A stretch of DNA of 64,000 nt from Adiantum capillus-veneris (taxonomy: Eukaryota; Streptophyta; Polypodiopsida; Polypodiales; Pteridaceae). The stretch is from NCBI GenBank assembly GCA_014529385.2, contig CM043969.1:16380446-16444445 (forward strand). The letters run 5' to 3'. Below the pieces are notes generated by a model, which ran no database searches, was not told the origin of the DNA, and saw nothing but the letters and a program-made list of their open reading frames with translations. Below are positions 10,930 to 20,733 of the stretch, piece by piece. A program made the position numbers and the translations under genes. Within the stretch, counting starts at the first letter, position 1, and each line of letters begins with the position of its first letter.

Positions 10930-11345
10930 TTTGCTAACAGTGACTGCAAATAAGTATGCCAAATGTGGTGAAATTCTATGTTTGAGGAGTTTATTGTTCA
11001 AGATGGTGTCATTTGGAGTATGTTGATTATGCAATCACGACCAACAAGGAAGGCAGGAGAACTTTGGAGTGTATTGGCCAATACTTATGCCAAGCGTGTT
11101 GTAGTTACCAATGCTTTGGTCAATATGAAGCCAAAAGTGGAGCACTTACAATAGCACGAAAAGTTTTTGATGGACATTCTCTTCACAATGCCATCACTTT
11201 GAGAGCATGGATTGTGGTACGTTTCCAATATAGTTGTGGCAAGGAATCTTGGAGCTACCAAATGCGAAGGGAAGGTCTTTCTTCAATGCATTTACCTAAG
11301 TTTTCACCTTGAAGGCTGGTGGCCACCCAATGCTTAAAAGTGGTT
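10930..11345 (+). pseudogene. PPR protein pseudogene fragment
   Basis: Pieces of PLS-class pentatricopeptide repeats appear in order but in different frames: KYAKCGEI near 10,952, then KSGALTIARKVFDGHSLHNA at about 11,132-11,190, then QMRREGLS near 11,260, and a last piece (TLKAGG) near 11,310. They correspond to about two repeat sets of an organellar RNA-binding PPR protein. Several frameshifts and stops, no start, no targeting peptide and no C-terminal E or DYW domain mean it cannot encode a working protein. It resembles the larger PPR pseudogene at 16.8-18.0 kb and probably comes from the same expanded family. Confidence 0.75.
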
Positions 11346-11590
11346 GTGCAATGTGAATGGTATCTTAACTACTTTGGTAAAAATTAAACATAAGATAAAA
11401 TTGGAGGGGATTGAATGAGCTAAGAAATAAAAAGGCAGCATAGATAAGGTCGGGAAACAAGGAAGTAGGGCGAGAAAAATAAAGCTGAAGAAGAGTTGAT
11501 AAGTAGCACTATTAAAAGGTGGTGAGTAGCTTATTGAAGAGGACCGAGCAAAGTGTTGGAATTTTCATCTTAAGCTATCACTATTTTATG

Positions 11591-11637
11591 TATATTAGAA
11601 ATAAAAAGAACTCAAGCTCTTTTCTATTTCTAATATA
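11591..11637. repeat. Foldback with a stem of about 19 bp
   Basis: TATATTAGAAATAAAAAGA is followed after a short loop by its near-perfect reverse complement (TCTTTTCTATTTCTAATATA, one inserted base). It could be a tiny MITE relic or a small-RNA-like hairpin. Stem arms this AT-rich also arise by chance. Confidence 0.6.
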
Positions 11638-11844
11638 TGTAAGCTGAGAGCCAAACATTTAATTACTACCATTGATACTTTCAAAGCACCAAAAGGAATA
11701 AATTTTTCTCATAAAATCAAAACAATTTGTCATTTTTCTCTACCTTGCACTGCTTGGGGTTAGCCTTGCAATTTGTGTGAAGATCAGTTGTACTCCGGAG
11801 GCAAAACTTCTACTTTTATAGTACTTTTATATTGATCAATACTA

Positions 11845-11872
11845 TATAGATCAATATTTGTATTGATCTATA
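11845..11872. repeat. Perfect 12-bp hairpin, 4-base loop
   Basis: TATAGATCAATA, loop TTTG, TATTGATCTATA. A further half copy (ATTGATCAATA) lies just upstream at about 11,831-11,841. Function unknown. Confidence 0.7.
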
Positions 11873-12599
11873 TGTAACTAGATATATGAAGATTTAAAAA
11901 AAGTTGACATGTCATCAAATAATAGAGTCGAATAATATGGGTCAACATATAATATGCCCGTTATTCATGTATAAACATTTTACAAATAAATGTACCATGC
12001 AACCTAGGTAACCCAAGGTTGAGGATTCGTGGCTCATGGGAAGTCATTCCCATGGTATGGCCCCTTATGGGTGTGATGTGGATAGCAAGTTTGGTTGTAA
12101 ATACACGGATATGTATAAAGTTATCCCTACTATCTTTCCCTTGCTGATGGTGAAAACAAAAAAGGATACATGGATAGGAATGGTATATATGCAAGGGCTT
12201 TCTATAGACAATACAATCTTTGTTAAGCCACACAATTGTCACTGCTGCTTAACAATTCTAAGATGACCAAAATCATAGGCTTTGATATCTCAAGTTTAAT
12301 GTACACTTGCTACTTGTTAAAACTCTTTGCCATGACCAATTGAGAAGGAGACAAGGAGCAGTGTTAGAAAAAAAACTGGGGTCCAGTGTATTTTAACCGG
12401 CTGAAATCCTAAAATCCTGGTTAGATTTTGAGCTTGCCTTGAAGAAAACCACGAAATTTTGACAAGTTTTAGTGTAATTACCGGCAAAAGCTTCAAATTT
12501 TGACATAAAAACCGGGAGCATTTCAAGCTTGCCCTTATTTTCTTCGATTAGGAAATATGTATTTTTCTAGCCTTGCAACAAGGACAATCCTGATTATGA

Positions 12600-13335
12600 T
12601 CCACACAATGATGCCAATGAAGTGGGAGGTATTTGAGAGTGATGAAGATGAAGTTTCCAATGAACATGAGGGTGGTAAGAGTGGTGCTTAACAAGCTGAT
12701 GATGAACATGATGGTCTTAAAGGGGGTGCAAAGAAGGATCCCCACGACCAAGAGAGCGGTGACCAAATGCCAAAGGATGAAAATGATGAGCAAGATGGGA
12801 GTAAATTGGTATGTAGAATGTGATGATCTGTGGAAGGGGAGTGAAGGTGCTCCAATAAATGATGATCACGATGAGCAAGAAGTGGTGAGGGAGTCCAATA
12901 GTTGATGCTAATGAGCATAATGCTGCTAAGCTGGTAGAGAGAAAGATATTGGTGGTACGAGGGTGCTAAGAGAGATGAAAAGGAGTATGGAAATTCCTTT
13001 CGAGGAGAGTAAGGGTGATGTAGGAGAAGATGGCATATCAATGAGATGGGTAGGTTTATCGGCCTTGGGAGGATTCAAAGAGTCCCTTGTTTTGGACAAG
13101 GCTAGCTTTACTTCTTCATACAAACCTTGTTCTCTTAACCTCTATGGATTCCAAGTTTCATATTTGAGAGCCTTTCTATTGGAGGTGGCTAACAACCATG
13201 GAGGCCTTGAAAGGGTTTTATGTGAGGAAACAATAAGGGGCTATTTTAAAAGGGTCTTTAACATCATTGGCTATTGTACAAAACTCATTTGTCAAAAGAT
13301 TAGCCCAAGACTTCCAAACTTTTGTGGGTTTTAAC
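12600..13335 (+). other. Unrecognised degraded coding relic
   Basis: Plus-strand frames give an acidic patch (FESDEDEVSNEHEGGKSGA, about 12,630-12,690) and, further on, a 123-residue open frame at 12,963-13,334. That frame is open and protein-like in composition, including KESLVLDKASFTSSYKPC and a leucine-rich helix-like stretch. The two are in different frames with stops between them. I do not recognise the protein. A decayed host gene or a DNA-transposon relic are both possible. Confidence 0.25.
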
Positions 13336-14756
13336 GACAAATTTCGCCAAACATACACTGTAAAGTGGTCTTTAGTCAAAACCTTCAAAAGATTCCCTAC
13401 AACTCCTATAATTAAGGTTTATGGATAGTATATATTTGCCAGCCCACCTGCTGAGAGGATCTTATTTTTTACCCTGGTTTTTATTATGGCTCCAAGAGTC
13501 ATGCCCCTACCTTGTTGGATGTGTGTATTGAAAGGTTGTTGTACATATATGGACATACACTATGAAACAAATAAAATAAACAAATAAATAACATACACTA
13601 TGAATGGCTTGGAGTTCAAGAAGATGTTCAAAAGCATTGCTTGCATCTTAAAGAAGATAGAAGAGCAGTACCCACTGGCATAGCCAAGTATCTCACGATG
13701 TCGAGCATCCAATTGTCTCGTGTCTTAAACCATTCTACACCATTTCAATGGAGGGTTGATGTAGAGAATAGCAAGGTCTCAAAAAAATGGGCCATTGAGC
13801 ATAGTACGCAGGCATTATTACCATATGTAGTAATGATAAGGATGTATACACCTGACTGCTTATTATTGTACAACTTATTTTGTTCCCAATAAGGCATGAA
13901 AAAATATTTCCGCATTGAGAACCTGGAGCGGAAACGGGTACAAATTGCTATGCCCTGTTGCAAATACTCAAGCCTAAAACATGGAATGGGGATTCGGAAC
14001 GGAAAACTGAAATGGGAACGGGGAATGTAAGCCTGAAAATGGCCCTTCCAAGTAACCATGATACAAACCCCTCCCAAAATAATGCGATCGACTTGCAACA
14101 TGAATTTGATCTTCAAGTGACACCAACCCAATCGCTGATCTTCAATTGCACAAAGCCTTGTTGCATTCGATCCAGCCATGGACCTTAAATGCTCATATGG
14201 CTCCTTGTCCTCTGCACAAATTTAAAAAAAAACAGGTTTCATACCACCAGCAGACTATGCTTACAGTGGCAATGACTCATTAGGTTCAAAAGGCCAAACC
14301 CGATAAACGAGCTTTTACCATCACTTGCTCACACAGACCCTCAAAGAAAGCTAACAAAACTGAAAGGCAGCACAACATAAATCTTGAAATTTTGTATAAA
14401 CTTACCTGAATCCATTCAAATATCCTGCGTAATTGTCATCCTAGATTTTTAACTTGAATTTGTTGTGTCGTAAGAGATGACATGAACGCCTGTGATTTCA
14501 GCCAGTTAAATGCTCTCTTAAAAGATCATTACATTCTGCAAACTTTCAATTGGCCCCGAATTTGCAACACTTCAAGAAAGTGCTTCACATTTTGTGGCGA
14601 ATAACCGTCACTACCACAAATTATCCACCAAAGCAGGGTAATAAACAACTTTTGTAAAGACATCTCATAAAAAGATCATGATGAGAGACTAAGAATAAGA
14701 TTATATACAAAGAGATTGATTAGTCTTGTGACTATCGACTCAGTAACACATTACAA
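13336..14756. other. Downstream flank of the oxidoreductase gene
   Basis: No independent gene was recognised. On the minus strand, which is the transcript direction of the oxidoreductase at 14,757-15,940, the region carries splice-like sites: GTAAGT just after the stop codon, TTCAGGTAAGTTT near 14,404, and an acceptor-like run (poly-T, then TTTGTGCAG) near 14,213. It could therefore contain spliced 3' UTR. Confidence 0.35.
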
Positions 14757-15940
14757 TTACTTACGCAATACCCTTGCAAACCTTGCAGGATTAAATGCTT
14801 TCAGATCAACAAGTTGAGACTTGCTGTCCACAATAAGTTCTGCAAGTGATGCACCTGTTGCAGGGGCATTTAGAATACCCCAGCAGCTATGGCCAGTGGC
14901 AACAAAGAGACCCTCCACCCCTGGAATTTGACCAATAAGAGGTAACCCATCCTCGGAACAAGGAAGAAAGCAGGCTTGCTCGGCAACGACCTCTGCCTCC
15001 TGGAGATACGAGGACACATTAACTCCAACCCTCTTGAGCATTGTTAATGACTCTGCGCATGGTAATATCTGATTCGGATCATTGGGAACTTCCACTTCCT
15101 CTGACATGCCACATACATACACCTCCCCTGTTGGTCGGGGGTACACTTCAGCATCCATCACGCGCCCCTCATATGTCCTGTACTTGAGAGAGAGTGCATG
15201 TGGGGTGATTGCATCTGGATCCGTTGGACGCAGCACTATGCTAGGCACTTTAAGCCCTGATATTGATGTAAGTGCCGCAAGAATTGTATTCCGCGCAGAC
15301 CAATTGCAAGAACAACAATGTCGGCAGGAATTAGGGTTCCATCCACCACAACAGCTGACACATGTAAACTGGTCATATCAATGACTACCTCGCCAACTTT
15401 GCCGATCAAGATGCGGGCATTGTAGTTTGCCACTGCAGTAGAAACTATTTTGTGTGTGAACAGAAGGGGGTGCACCTGGGCTGTAGTGCACGGTGAGCCT
15501 ATGGGGGACGCTATCCGAACACCTGGACCATTTATCCAGCTCGGCAGGGATGTGGATGCTGTTGCAGACGTGCGCGATGTTGACTCTGGGCTTGAGATTT
15601 CTTGAACCAAGACGCTGAGGGTATGGACAGGTCGGTAGCCATATGATGTAGGGCCATCCAGTTCCTCAGCAAGTTGTCGATGCAGAGAGAAGCTGGACCG
15701 AGCTAGGGGCTGCAAGGGGCTATTGTCGCACCAGTCAAGAGCAAGAAAGCCGCCCGTTTTTCCGGCCACCGCGGTCTGCTCCACCAGCGTGACCTGGAGA
15801 CCCTTCTTCGCAAGAAAGTAGGCAGTGCAGGCGCCGATGGCTCCAGCGCCCACCACCACGGCTGTGCGTGCTTCCCTGTTCGCCATGCTCGCCCCTGCGT
15901 CTCCTCCTCCTCTCGGCCCGAAAATCCGCACCGCTTGCAC
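14757..15940 (-). pseudogene. FAD-dependent oxidoreductase (DAO family, TDA3-like), apparently broken
   Basis: The N-terminal part has a Rossmann FAD-binding motif, VVVGAGAIGACTAYFLAKKG (GxGxxG), then GGFLALDWCD, SYGYRP and ADIVVLAIG. The C-terminal part has ITPHALSLKYR, EVYPRPTGEVYVCGMS, EQACFLPCSEDGLPLIG and TGHSCWGILNAPATGASLAE. Together these match the plant and yeast TDA3-like branch of glycine/D-amino-acid oxidase folds, which use FAD to oxidise small amines; the plant substrate is not settled to my knowledge. The two parts lie in different frames. At about 15,292 relatives read AIGPWS..., whereas here about seven bases, including the Pro-Trp codons, seem missing. Four residues also appear lost before GKTGGFLALDW. 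The best start is the ATG at 15,886 (MANREART, GCGAGCATGGCG context); the ATG at 15,940 is also open. The roughly 1.2-kb coding region has no intron, which may mean a retrocopy. A sequencing error is an alternative to a true pseudogene. Confidence 0.8.
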
Positions 15941-16094
15941 TCGTCCACATCAACATTCCAAGTGGCAGTGCTTCTTGGACAAATGGTTTGAGTTTGAGTA
16001 GCCTCGTGATTATTTGACGCCACCTCTGTCACGTGGGATCTAAGGTCCCTATTGATTGGGGGCGGCGGGATCGGTTTTGCACCGTCCGATGGTG

Positions 16095-16260
16095 GATTAA
16101 TTCCCATCACAATTAAAGTGAACTCCACGTAAACTTGATGTGAACAAGTGATTGTCAAGTGATCCCCATGTGAATCTCAATCAAGATGTGAACACCTTGT
16201 GAATACACCTATTTCAAAGTGATCTCCGAGTGAACACCATGTGATCCTCACCCCGTCATT
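16095..16260. repeat. Degenerate AAGTGATC / TGTGAA repeats
   Basis: About 165 bases upstream of the oxidoreductase start are built from imperfect repeats of AAGTGATC(C/T)CC and (C/A)TGTGAA(C/T). No coding potential. A regulatory role for the minus-strand gene is possible but unsupported. Confidence 0.45.
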
Positions 16261-16300
16261 TTTGCTATATGACCAACGTTCTCACCTCCATTTCAAGTAC

Positions 16301-16390
16301 CACGTGATAGCTTAATGGAAGAGCCTTGAGTCTCCAGAATGGTAGGTGGTGGATTCAAGTCGCGAGGGCTCAATCGACCGAAATCTTTTT
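16301..16390 (+). repeat. tRNA-derived unit with A and B boxes (SINE-like or tRNA relic)
   Basis: TAGCTTAATGG at 16,308-16,318 fits an internal Pol III A box, and GATTCAAGTC at 16,352-16,361 fits a B box. The 44-base spacing is exactly that of a normal tRNA. The D stem (GCTT/GAGC) can pair, but the anticodon and T stems do not, so this is not a working tRNA gene. A TTTTT Pol III stop follows at 16,386-16,390. No second copy or A-rich tail was found in this window, so a lone tRNA relic is as likely as a SINE head. Confidence 0.4.
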
Positions 16391-16841
16391 GTTCCTAGGA
16401 ATAAACGGACGGTCCAGATCGTTCGAAGATCGTAGATCCCACCTGACAAGGGGGGTGTCAAATAGTCCCGATGTCAGGGAACCTTTCTACAATTTGTGTT
16501 TTCTCCAAATGACATGGCGTGGAGAATCGCTTGAGTTACAACTCTCAACAACGCACGCCGCGGAAAGGGTGGACACGCTTTCCTATCCTGGCTACTGCTA
16601 ATTGCATTGTCGGCACGTCCTTCTGCACGCAACTTGCTTTCACGCTTTTCCAAGCCGTGCAAACGCGAGTGGAAGGGTATGCACTTATCTGAGTGAAGCA
16701 TTGTGAAGTGTTATTGTGTTGTGCACTGAATTGGGCTTCTTTTGTTGTTATCAGCAGTGTTTGTCGTGTGATTCTGAGCAGAGGACAGCTTTGTAGGTAA
16801 CACCATAACTCCCCTTTATGTTAGACCCTTGCTCAAAAGAC

Positions 16842-17990
16842 TCAGTTCAGTGCACGAATTGTAAGGGTCACTGAATTGGGCGTTGTCCCATGCCCAACTA
16901 TTTCATCAAATAAGTGAAACACAGACGCATGCTTTCCAGCTTGGGTGTATTTTGCCATTAGTGTTGTCCATGAGACTTTAACCCAAACAACAATGTAATT
17001 AAAGGTTAGTTGCGCCTTTGCAGCGTCACCACACTTCATATACATATCAACCAATATATTACCAAGCCCATAGTAATTACCTAATAACGCTTCTTTGACA
17101 ACCTTGGCATGTATCTCTTCTCCCTTTTGATTGCTTGCAAGCTGCCACAAGCTTGCAATATGCAAAGGAAAGGCACTACATCCAGAGAGATGTCATTACG
17201 TTGCATACGTTCAAAACAAGCAAGTGCTTCCTCGTCGTGTCCTTGTTGGAAGTAACATGTGGTAAGGGTCGTTGAAGAGGCGACACCGCGAATGGGAAGC
17301 TCTTCCAAAAACTTACTCTACTATTGCCAGTGCATCACATTTGGCGTACATATCCAGAAATGCATTAGGAAGCATATGGTCACTTCCTGGAAAACCTTCT
17401 CTAGCAATATCACCATGTATTCCTTTGCCTTTCTCTATTGATGTCATGTTGTCACATGCTTTTAGGATCCAAGCCAATGGTAACGCATCGGAGGAGAGGC
17501 CTTCGCTTGCATTAAGCAAGAGCTTCCTCATGCTGACCGTGTCGGCAATAAACTGCAACCAATGCGGTCGAAGAGACTTTAGTCGAAACTGGAAGCTCAT
17601 TGAGTGCTTGCTGTGCTTTCTCAAATGCGTCACATCTAGCATACATGTCAAGTGAATTCCTAAGCGGTTCACGTATTTTAAGTAGTCCCCTGCTCACAGT
17701 TTCTGGATGTATTTGGATGCCTTGTCAAATTCTCCTAAGCTGCCACCACAGTCTTGTAAGGCACTCAACAACATCTCTGCATTGGGAGAGGCCCTTACTT
17801 TGTGTCAATTCGAAACAAGTGATTGCTTGCTTGTCATGCTTAGAGTGCATGCACCCAGCAATAAGGGCATTCCAGGAGATGACATTCTGAATCGAAACCT
17901 TGTTGAGCATCGGGTGCGCTTTAGAAAGAGTACTACACTTTGTGTGCATGTCCACTAAAGCTTTAAAGTATAATAATACTAATTCTCAGT
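16842..17990 (-). pseudogene. PLS-class PPR pseudogene
   Basis: On the minus strand, in order, come DMHTKCSTLSKAHPMLNKVS, NVISWNALIAGCMHSKHDKQ, NSLDMYARCDAFEKAQQALN, ILKACDNMTSIEKGKGIH, LPNAFLDMYAKCDALAI, GHDEEALACFERMQ, CILQACGSLQ, GEEIHAKVVKEALLG and GNILVDMYMKCGDAAKAQ. These are about four consecutive P-L-S repeat sets of an organellar RNA-binding protein. At least four frameshifts (near 17,790, 17,515, 17,310 and 17,160) and a stop in front of the first repeat split it. There is no start with a targeting peptide, and the E/E+/DYW C-terminus is missing. The repeat wording (LSxDAVxFxxILKACG, GxEIHAxVVKEGLLG) is what I associate with fern PPR expansions. The gene is dead. Confidence 0.9.
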
Positions 17991-18028
17991 AATCAAAATC
18001 ATGGCCTCTCCGGAAAAAATCTCCACAA

Positions 18029-18223
18029 TGTTTGTTGTTTGCTAAAATGTGTTTGGTCTGCTCCAGGGCTGCCATTATAATCAGTTAATGTGCAAATTTC
18101 ACTCCCATGAAAGGTCACATTTTGAGAGTGTTGTCTGCTAAAATGTGTTTGGTCTGCTCCAGGGCTACCATTATAATCAGTCAATATGCAAATTTCTCTC
18201 CCATGAAAGGTCACATTTTGAGA
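18029..18223. repeat. Tandem duplication, 2 x 96 bp
   Basis: Two adjacent copies of a 96-base unit (…GCTAAAATGTGTTTGGTCTG…), offset 18,041 to 18,137, differ at only a handful of positions. The period is a multiple of three and the minus strand is open across both copies, giving a repeated peptide containing LTDYNGSPGADQTHFS. That frame has no known domain, so coding status is unclear. Confidence 0.9.
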
Positions 18224-18539
18224 TAAGCTTAAGCCTCACTTTGTATTTCTTGATTGCCTCCTTCAAAACAGGCCTTTGGCTATGTACTAAGATGCTTACA
18301 ACACTGTTTGGACAAACAATTTGAACTATAGATTCTACAAACATGTGAGTCCTTTGTAGACAATGGAATACACCGATAGTCTTACACGGTCACAAAATTG
18401 TGATGAGCATGTAATTTTTTGTTAGTAGATAAACTTTTCTTGTCGGTAAGTAGCTATTTCTACCCATAGAGGATCTTGTGCACATGCAAAAAAAACTTTC
18501 AAGAAGCGGCTCATGTGCCAATTTCATCAATCTCCTGCA

Positions 18540-18960
18540 TAATTCGTGATGGTCTTGAGGAAGGCTCTTGCATCAAATAAGGGGAGCTCACAGTCATGAG
18601 ATTTACATGACTAGTACAGAGAAGCCAAGGTATGATCTTTCAAGCTTCATGCACTTTTGGTTTTTTTGAACAAAGTGGCATGTTGTGTTCATGTAAGTTG
18701 GGGCCATCAGGGTGTCGAATCTAACCATCCATCCATATGTTTCAAACTCTTGGGATACTCATTCTAACTACAACATTATATCACAAGGATTTCTCTTTTG
18801 CAGGTTGGGAGCAAATTGAACAGCAGTGTAGAGAGGCACGAAAGGGCATCTTTCGCCCAGGAGCCCATCGCTCAATTACAAAATTTGTGTTTATTGCAAC
18901 TGCACAAAGAGGAGTTGAAAATGTGTTTATCTTAACATGTGTTTGTTATCTAAACAAGTG
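18540..18960 (+). pseudogene. Possible two-exon host gene relic
   Basis: A frame reading VLRKALASNKGSSQS (with two later stops) ends at a donor-like AAG|GTATGA near 18,631. An acceptor-like TTTCTCTTTTGCAG ends at 18,803 and is followed by GSKLNSSVERHERASFAQEP then IAQLQNLCLLQLHKEELKM. The two pieces are in phase across the putative intron and look like real protein, but I do not recognise the family. Stops in the first piece suggest decay. Confidence 0.3.
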
Positions 18961-19254
18961 CATTCTACTGGGAAACCTATTGTCATTAACAAAAGAAGAT
19001 TTGTAGGCCTCAGAGTGTGTTCGTAAAGCTTAGCTCATTCTCCTCCTTGTGCTGCTTCAAGCCTCTCGGTCCCTCTCAATTTCTCAAATCATGGAATATT
19101 GTAGAGCTGGTGCTAGAAGTGGAGAATCCATGGATGCCACACTTGCCTTATAAAAGAACTTGTGTTTGGAAATGTTGGCCAATTCTGTGTTATATTGCAA
19201 AAAGGCAGAGTTTTATGAACCGATTGTTGTCACCTCACGTACAAAAAACCAAGC

Positions 19255-19501
19255 CTTCAAAAAGACCCTGGTCTGCTTTACGATTCATAGCCAACTCCCT
19301 CTTTTGGTTTACCCGGTGTTTAATGTTTGCAACACTAATATGTACCTCGCTGAACCCCAAGGTGAAACGATAGCTCTTCTCAAAAGCATGACCTTTGCAT
19401 AAGAAGATAAATAACAGCTCCCCCTTTTGGTTTACGTGGTCTTTAATGTCCATAGCATTGTTATCTACCTCGCTAGAACCCAAGGCAAAATGATAGTTGT
19501 T
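19255..19501. repeat. Degenerate tandem duplication, 2 x about 123 bp
   Basis: Two diverged copies share CCCTTTTGGTTTAC(C/G)…GTCTTTAATG and TACCTCGCT…AACCCAAGG. The period is 41 codons. On the minus strand both copies stay open, with LGxSEV and IKxxVNQKxEL in each. This may be the remains of a repeat-containing protein or a chance open frame. Confidence 0.6.
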
Positions 19502-19627
19502 CCTAGCAATGGGATAGACGAGCTTTGTCTTTGCTCAATTGTTTTGTATCTTCTTTTTTGTTGTAACCAATGGTGTTCTCGCTTGCCAGCTGATGCGTGT
19601 TCTTATTTCTATGTTGTTTGTTGTTTC

Positions 19628-20733
19628 TATGACAAGCTCAAAGAGAAGCTTACCTCCCACCCAGTCCTCATGCTTCCGGATCTCTCAAAGCCATTTGAGG
19701 TCCAATGTGATGCTTGTGGTGATTGCCTTGGAGCAGTCTTGCTTCAAGAAGGACATACCATAGTGTATGAGAGCAGAAGGCTCAATACAGATGAACGCGT
19801 CTTAGGAATTTATGAGAAAGAGCTTTTAGCTGTTCTACATGCCCTAGACACATGGAAGCACTATTTATTGGAGACTTCATTCATTTTACGAACAGACCAT
19901 CAAAGTTTCTAGTACTTCATGACACAAACCAAGCTTTCTGACAAACAAATGAGATGGGAAAATTTTCTATCGCAATTTAATTTTCATATTGCTCACATTG
20001 CTGGTAAGCACAATCAAGTGGCCGATGCAATTTCACGATGATCAAAAGTTAATGTGGTGTCTATAGCTACTCACAATGATCTATCTTCTATGATAGATGA
20101 GTATGCTACTGATGTTGACTTTAGAGACATAATGCCAACCCTTTCTTTGGGGAAGAAAGAAGAAACATTCACCTTGCAGGATAGTTATCTTCTCCACGGC
20201 AATAGGCTATGTGTTACCGACTCCCTTTGTGAGAAAGTCATGTATGAATCCCATGCTCCTCCCTATGCGGGACATAGAGGCATTCAACCTACTTTCCAAG
20301 GAGTAGAACCGTACTTCTATTGGCCTACCATGAAAGTGGACATACAAGAGTATGTTTCAAAATATATAGTATGCCGAAAGACCAAGTATGATAGAGGGAA
20401 GCAACCTGGATTACTCTAACCATTGCCTATCCCAAATTCACCATGGGAGAGTATATCCATGGATTTTATCTTTGGATTACCCAAGTCTATCCATGGGAAT
20501 ACGAGAATATGGACAATAGTCGACAAGTTTAGTAAGCAAGCACACTTTATTCCTGTCAAAAAGACTATCAAGGTACACCAAATGGCAACTCTCTTCATAT
20601 CACAGATTTTCAAACACCATGGATTTCCAACATCCATCGTGTTAGATAGAGATCCTAAAATGACCAGTAAATTTTGGAAAGGTCTCTTGGCACAAGATTG
20701 AATTTGTCTTCAGCCTATCACCCACAAATGGAT
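19628..20733 (+). mobile_element. Old Ty3/Gypsy fragment, left part (Gypsy-A' host copy)
   Basis: The sequence starts abruptly in the RNase H region (about 19,640-20,040: LPDLSKPFEVQCDACGDCLG, DERVLGIYEKELLAVLHAL). It continues through the integrase zinc-binding region (about 20,250-20,380, YAGHRGIQPTF and a following C-x2-K stretch) and the start of the integrase core (SISMDFIFGLPKS). It is closely related to the Gypsy-A element inserted into it. At 20,733 it is split by that insertion and resumes at 41,392. It is 5'-truncated and broken, with a few breaks. Confidence 0.88.
20729..20733. repeat. Target-site duplication TGGAT (left)
   Basis: Left copy of the 5-bp duplication made when Gypsy-A inserted; the right copy is at 41,392-41,396. 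The integrase reading runs into it on the left and continues after it on the right. Confidence 0.9.

Larger units (their letters stand above)
11346..12599. other. AT-rich non-coding DNA with small hairpins
   Basis: No gene recognised. It contains two foldbacks, annotated separately, at 11,591-11,637 and 11,845-11,872. The segment 12,359-12,540 has a repeat-like texture (CAGTGTTAGAAAA... CCGG... AAAACCGGGAGC) but no matching right end was found. Confidence 0.4.

Noticed and set aside
12359-12540. hAT-type transposon starting CAGTGTTAGAAAA
   Set aside because: The left end looks hAT-like, but no matching inverted right end or 8-bp duplication was found downstream, and no transposase motif is visible.
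13745-14179. 144-residue minus-strand frame downstream of the oxidoreductase
   Set aside because: No recognisable domain; it spans splice-like sites and lies in the probable 3' flank of the oxidoreductase. Treated as chance.
15703-16158. Separate 151-residue minus-strand gene over the oxidoreductase start
   Set aside because: Arginine/tryptophan-rich composition typical of an out-of-frame reading of GC-rich coding sequence; it overlaps the true N-terminal frame.
16301-16373. Functional tRNA gene
   Set aside because: A and B boxes fit, but the anticodon and T stems do not pair and there is no clear anticodon loop.
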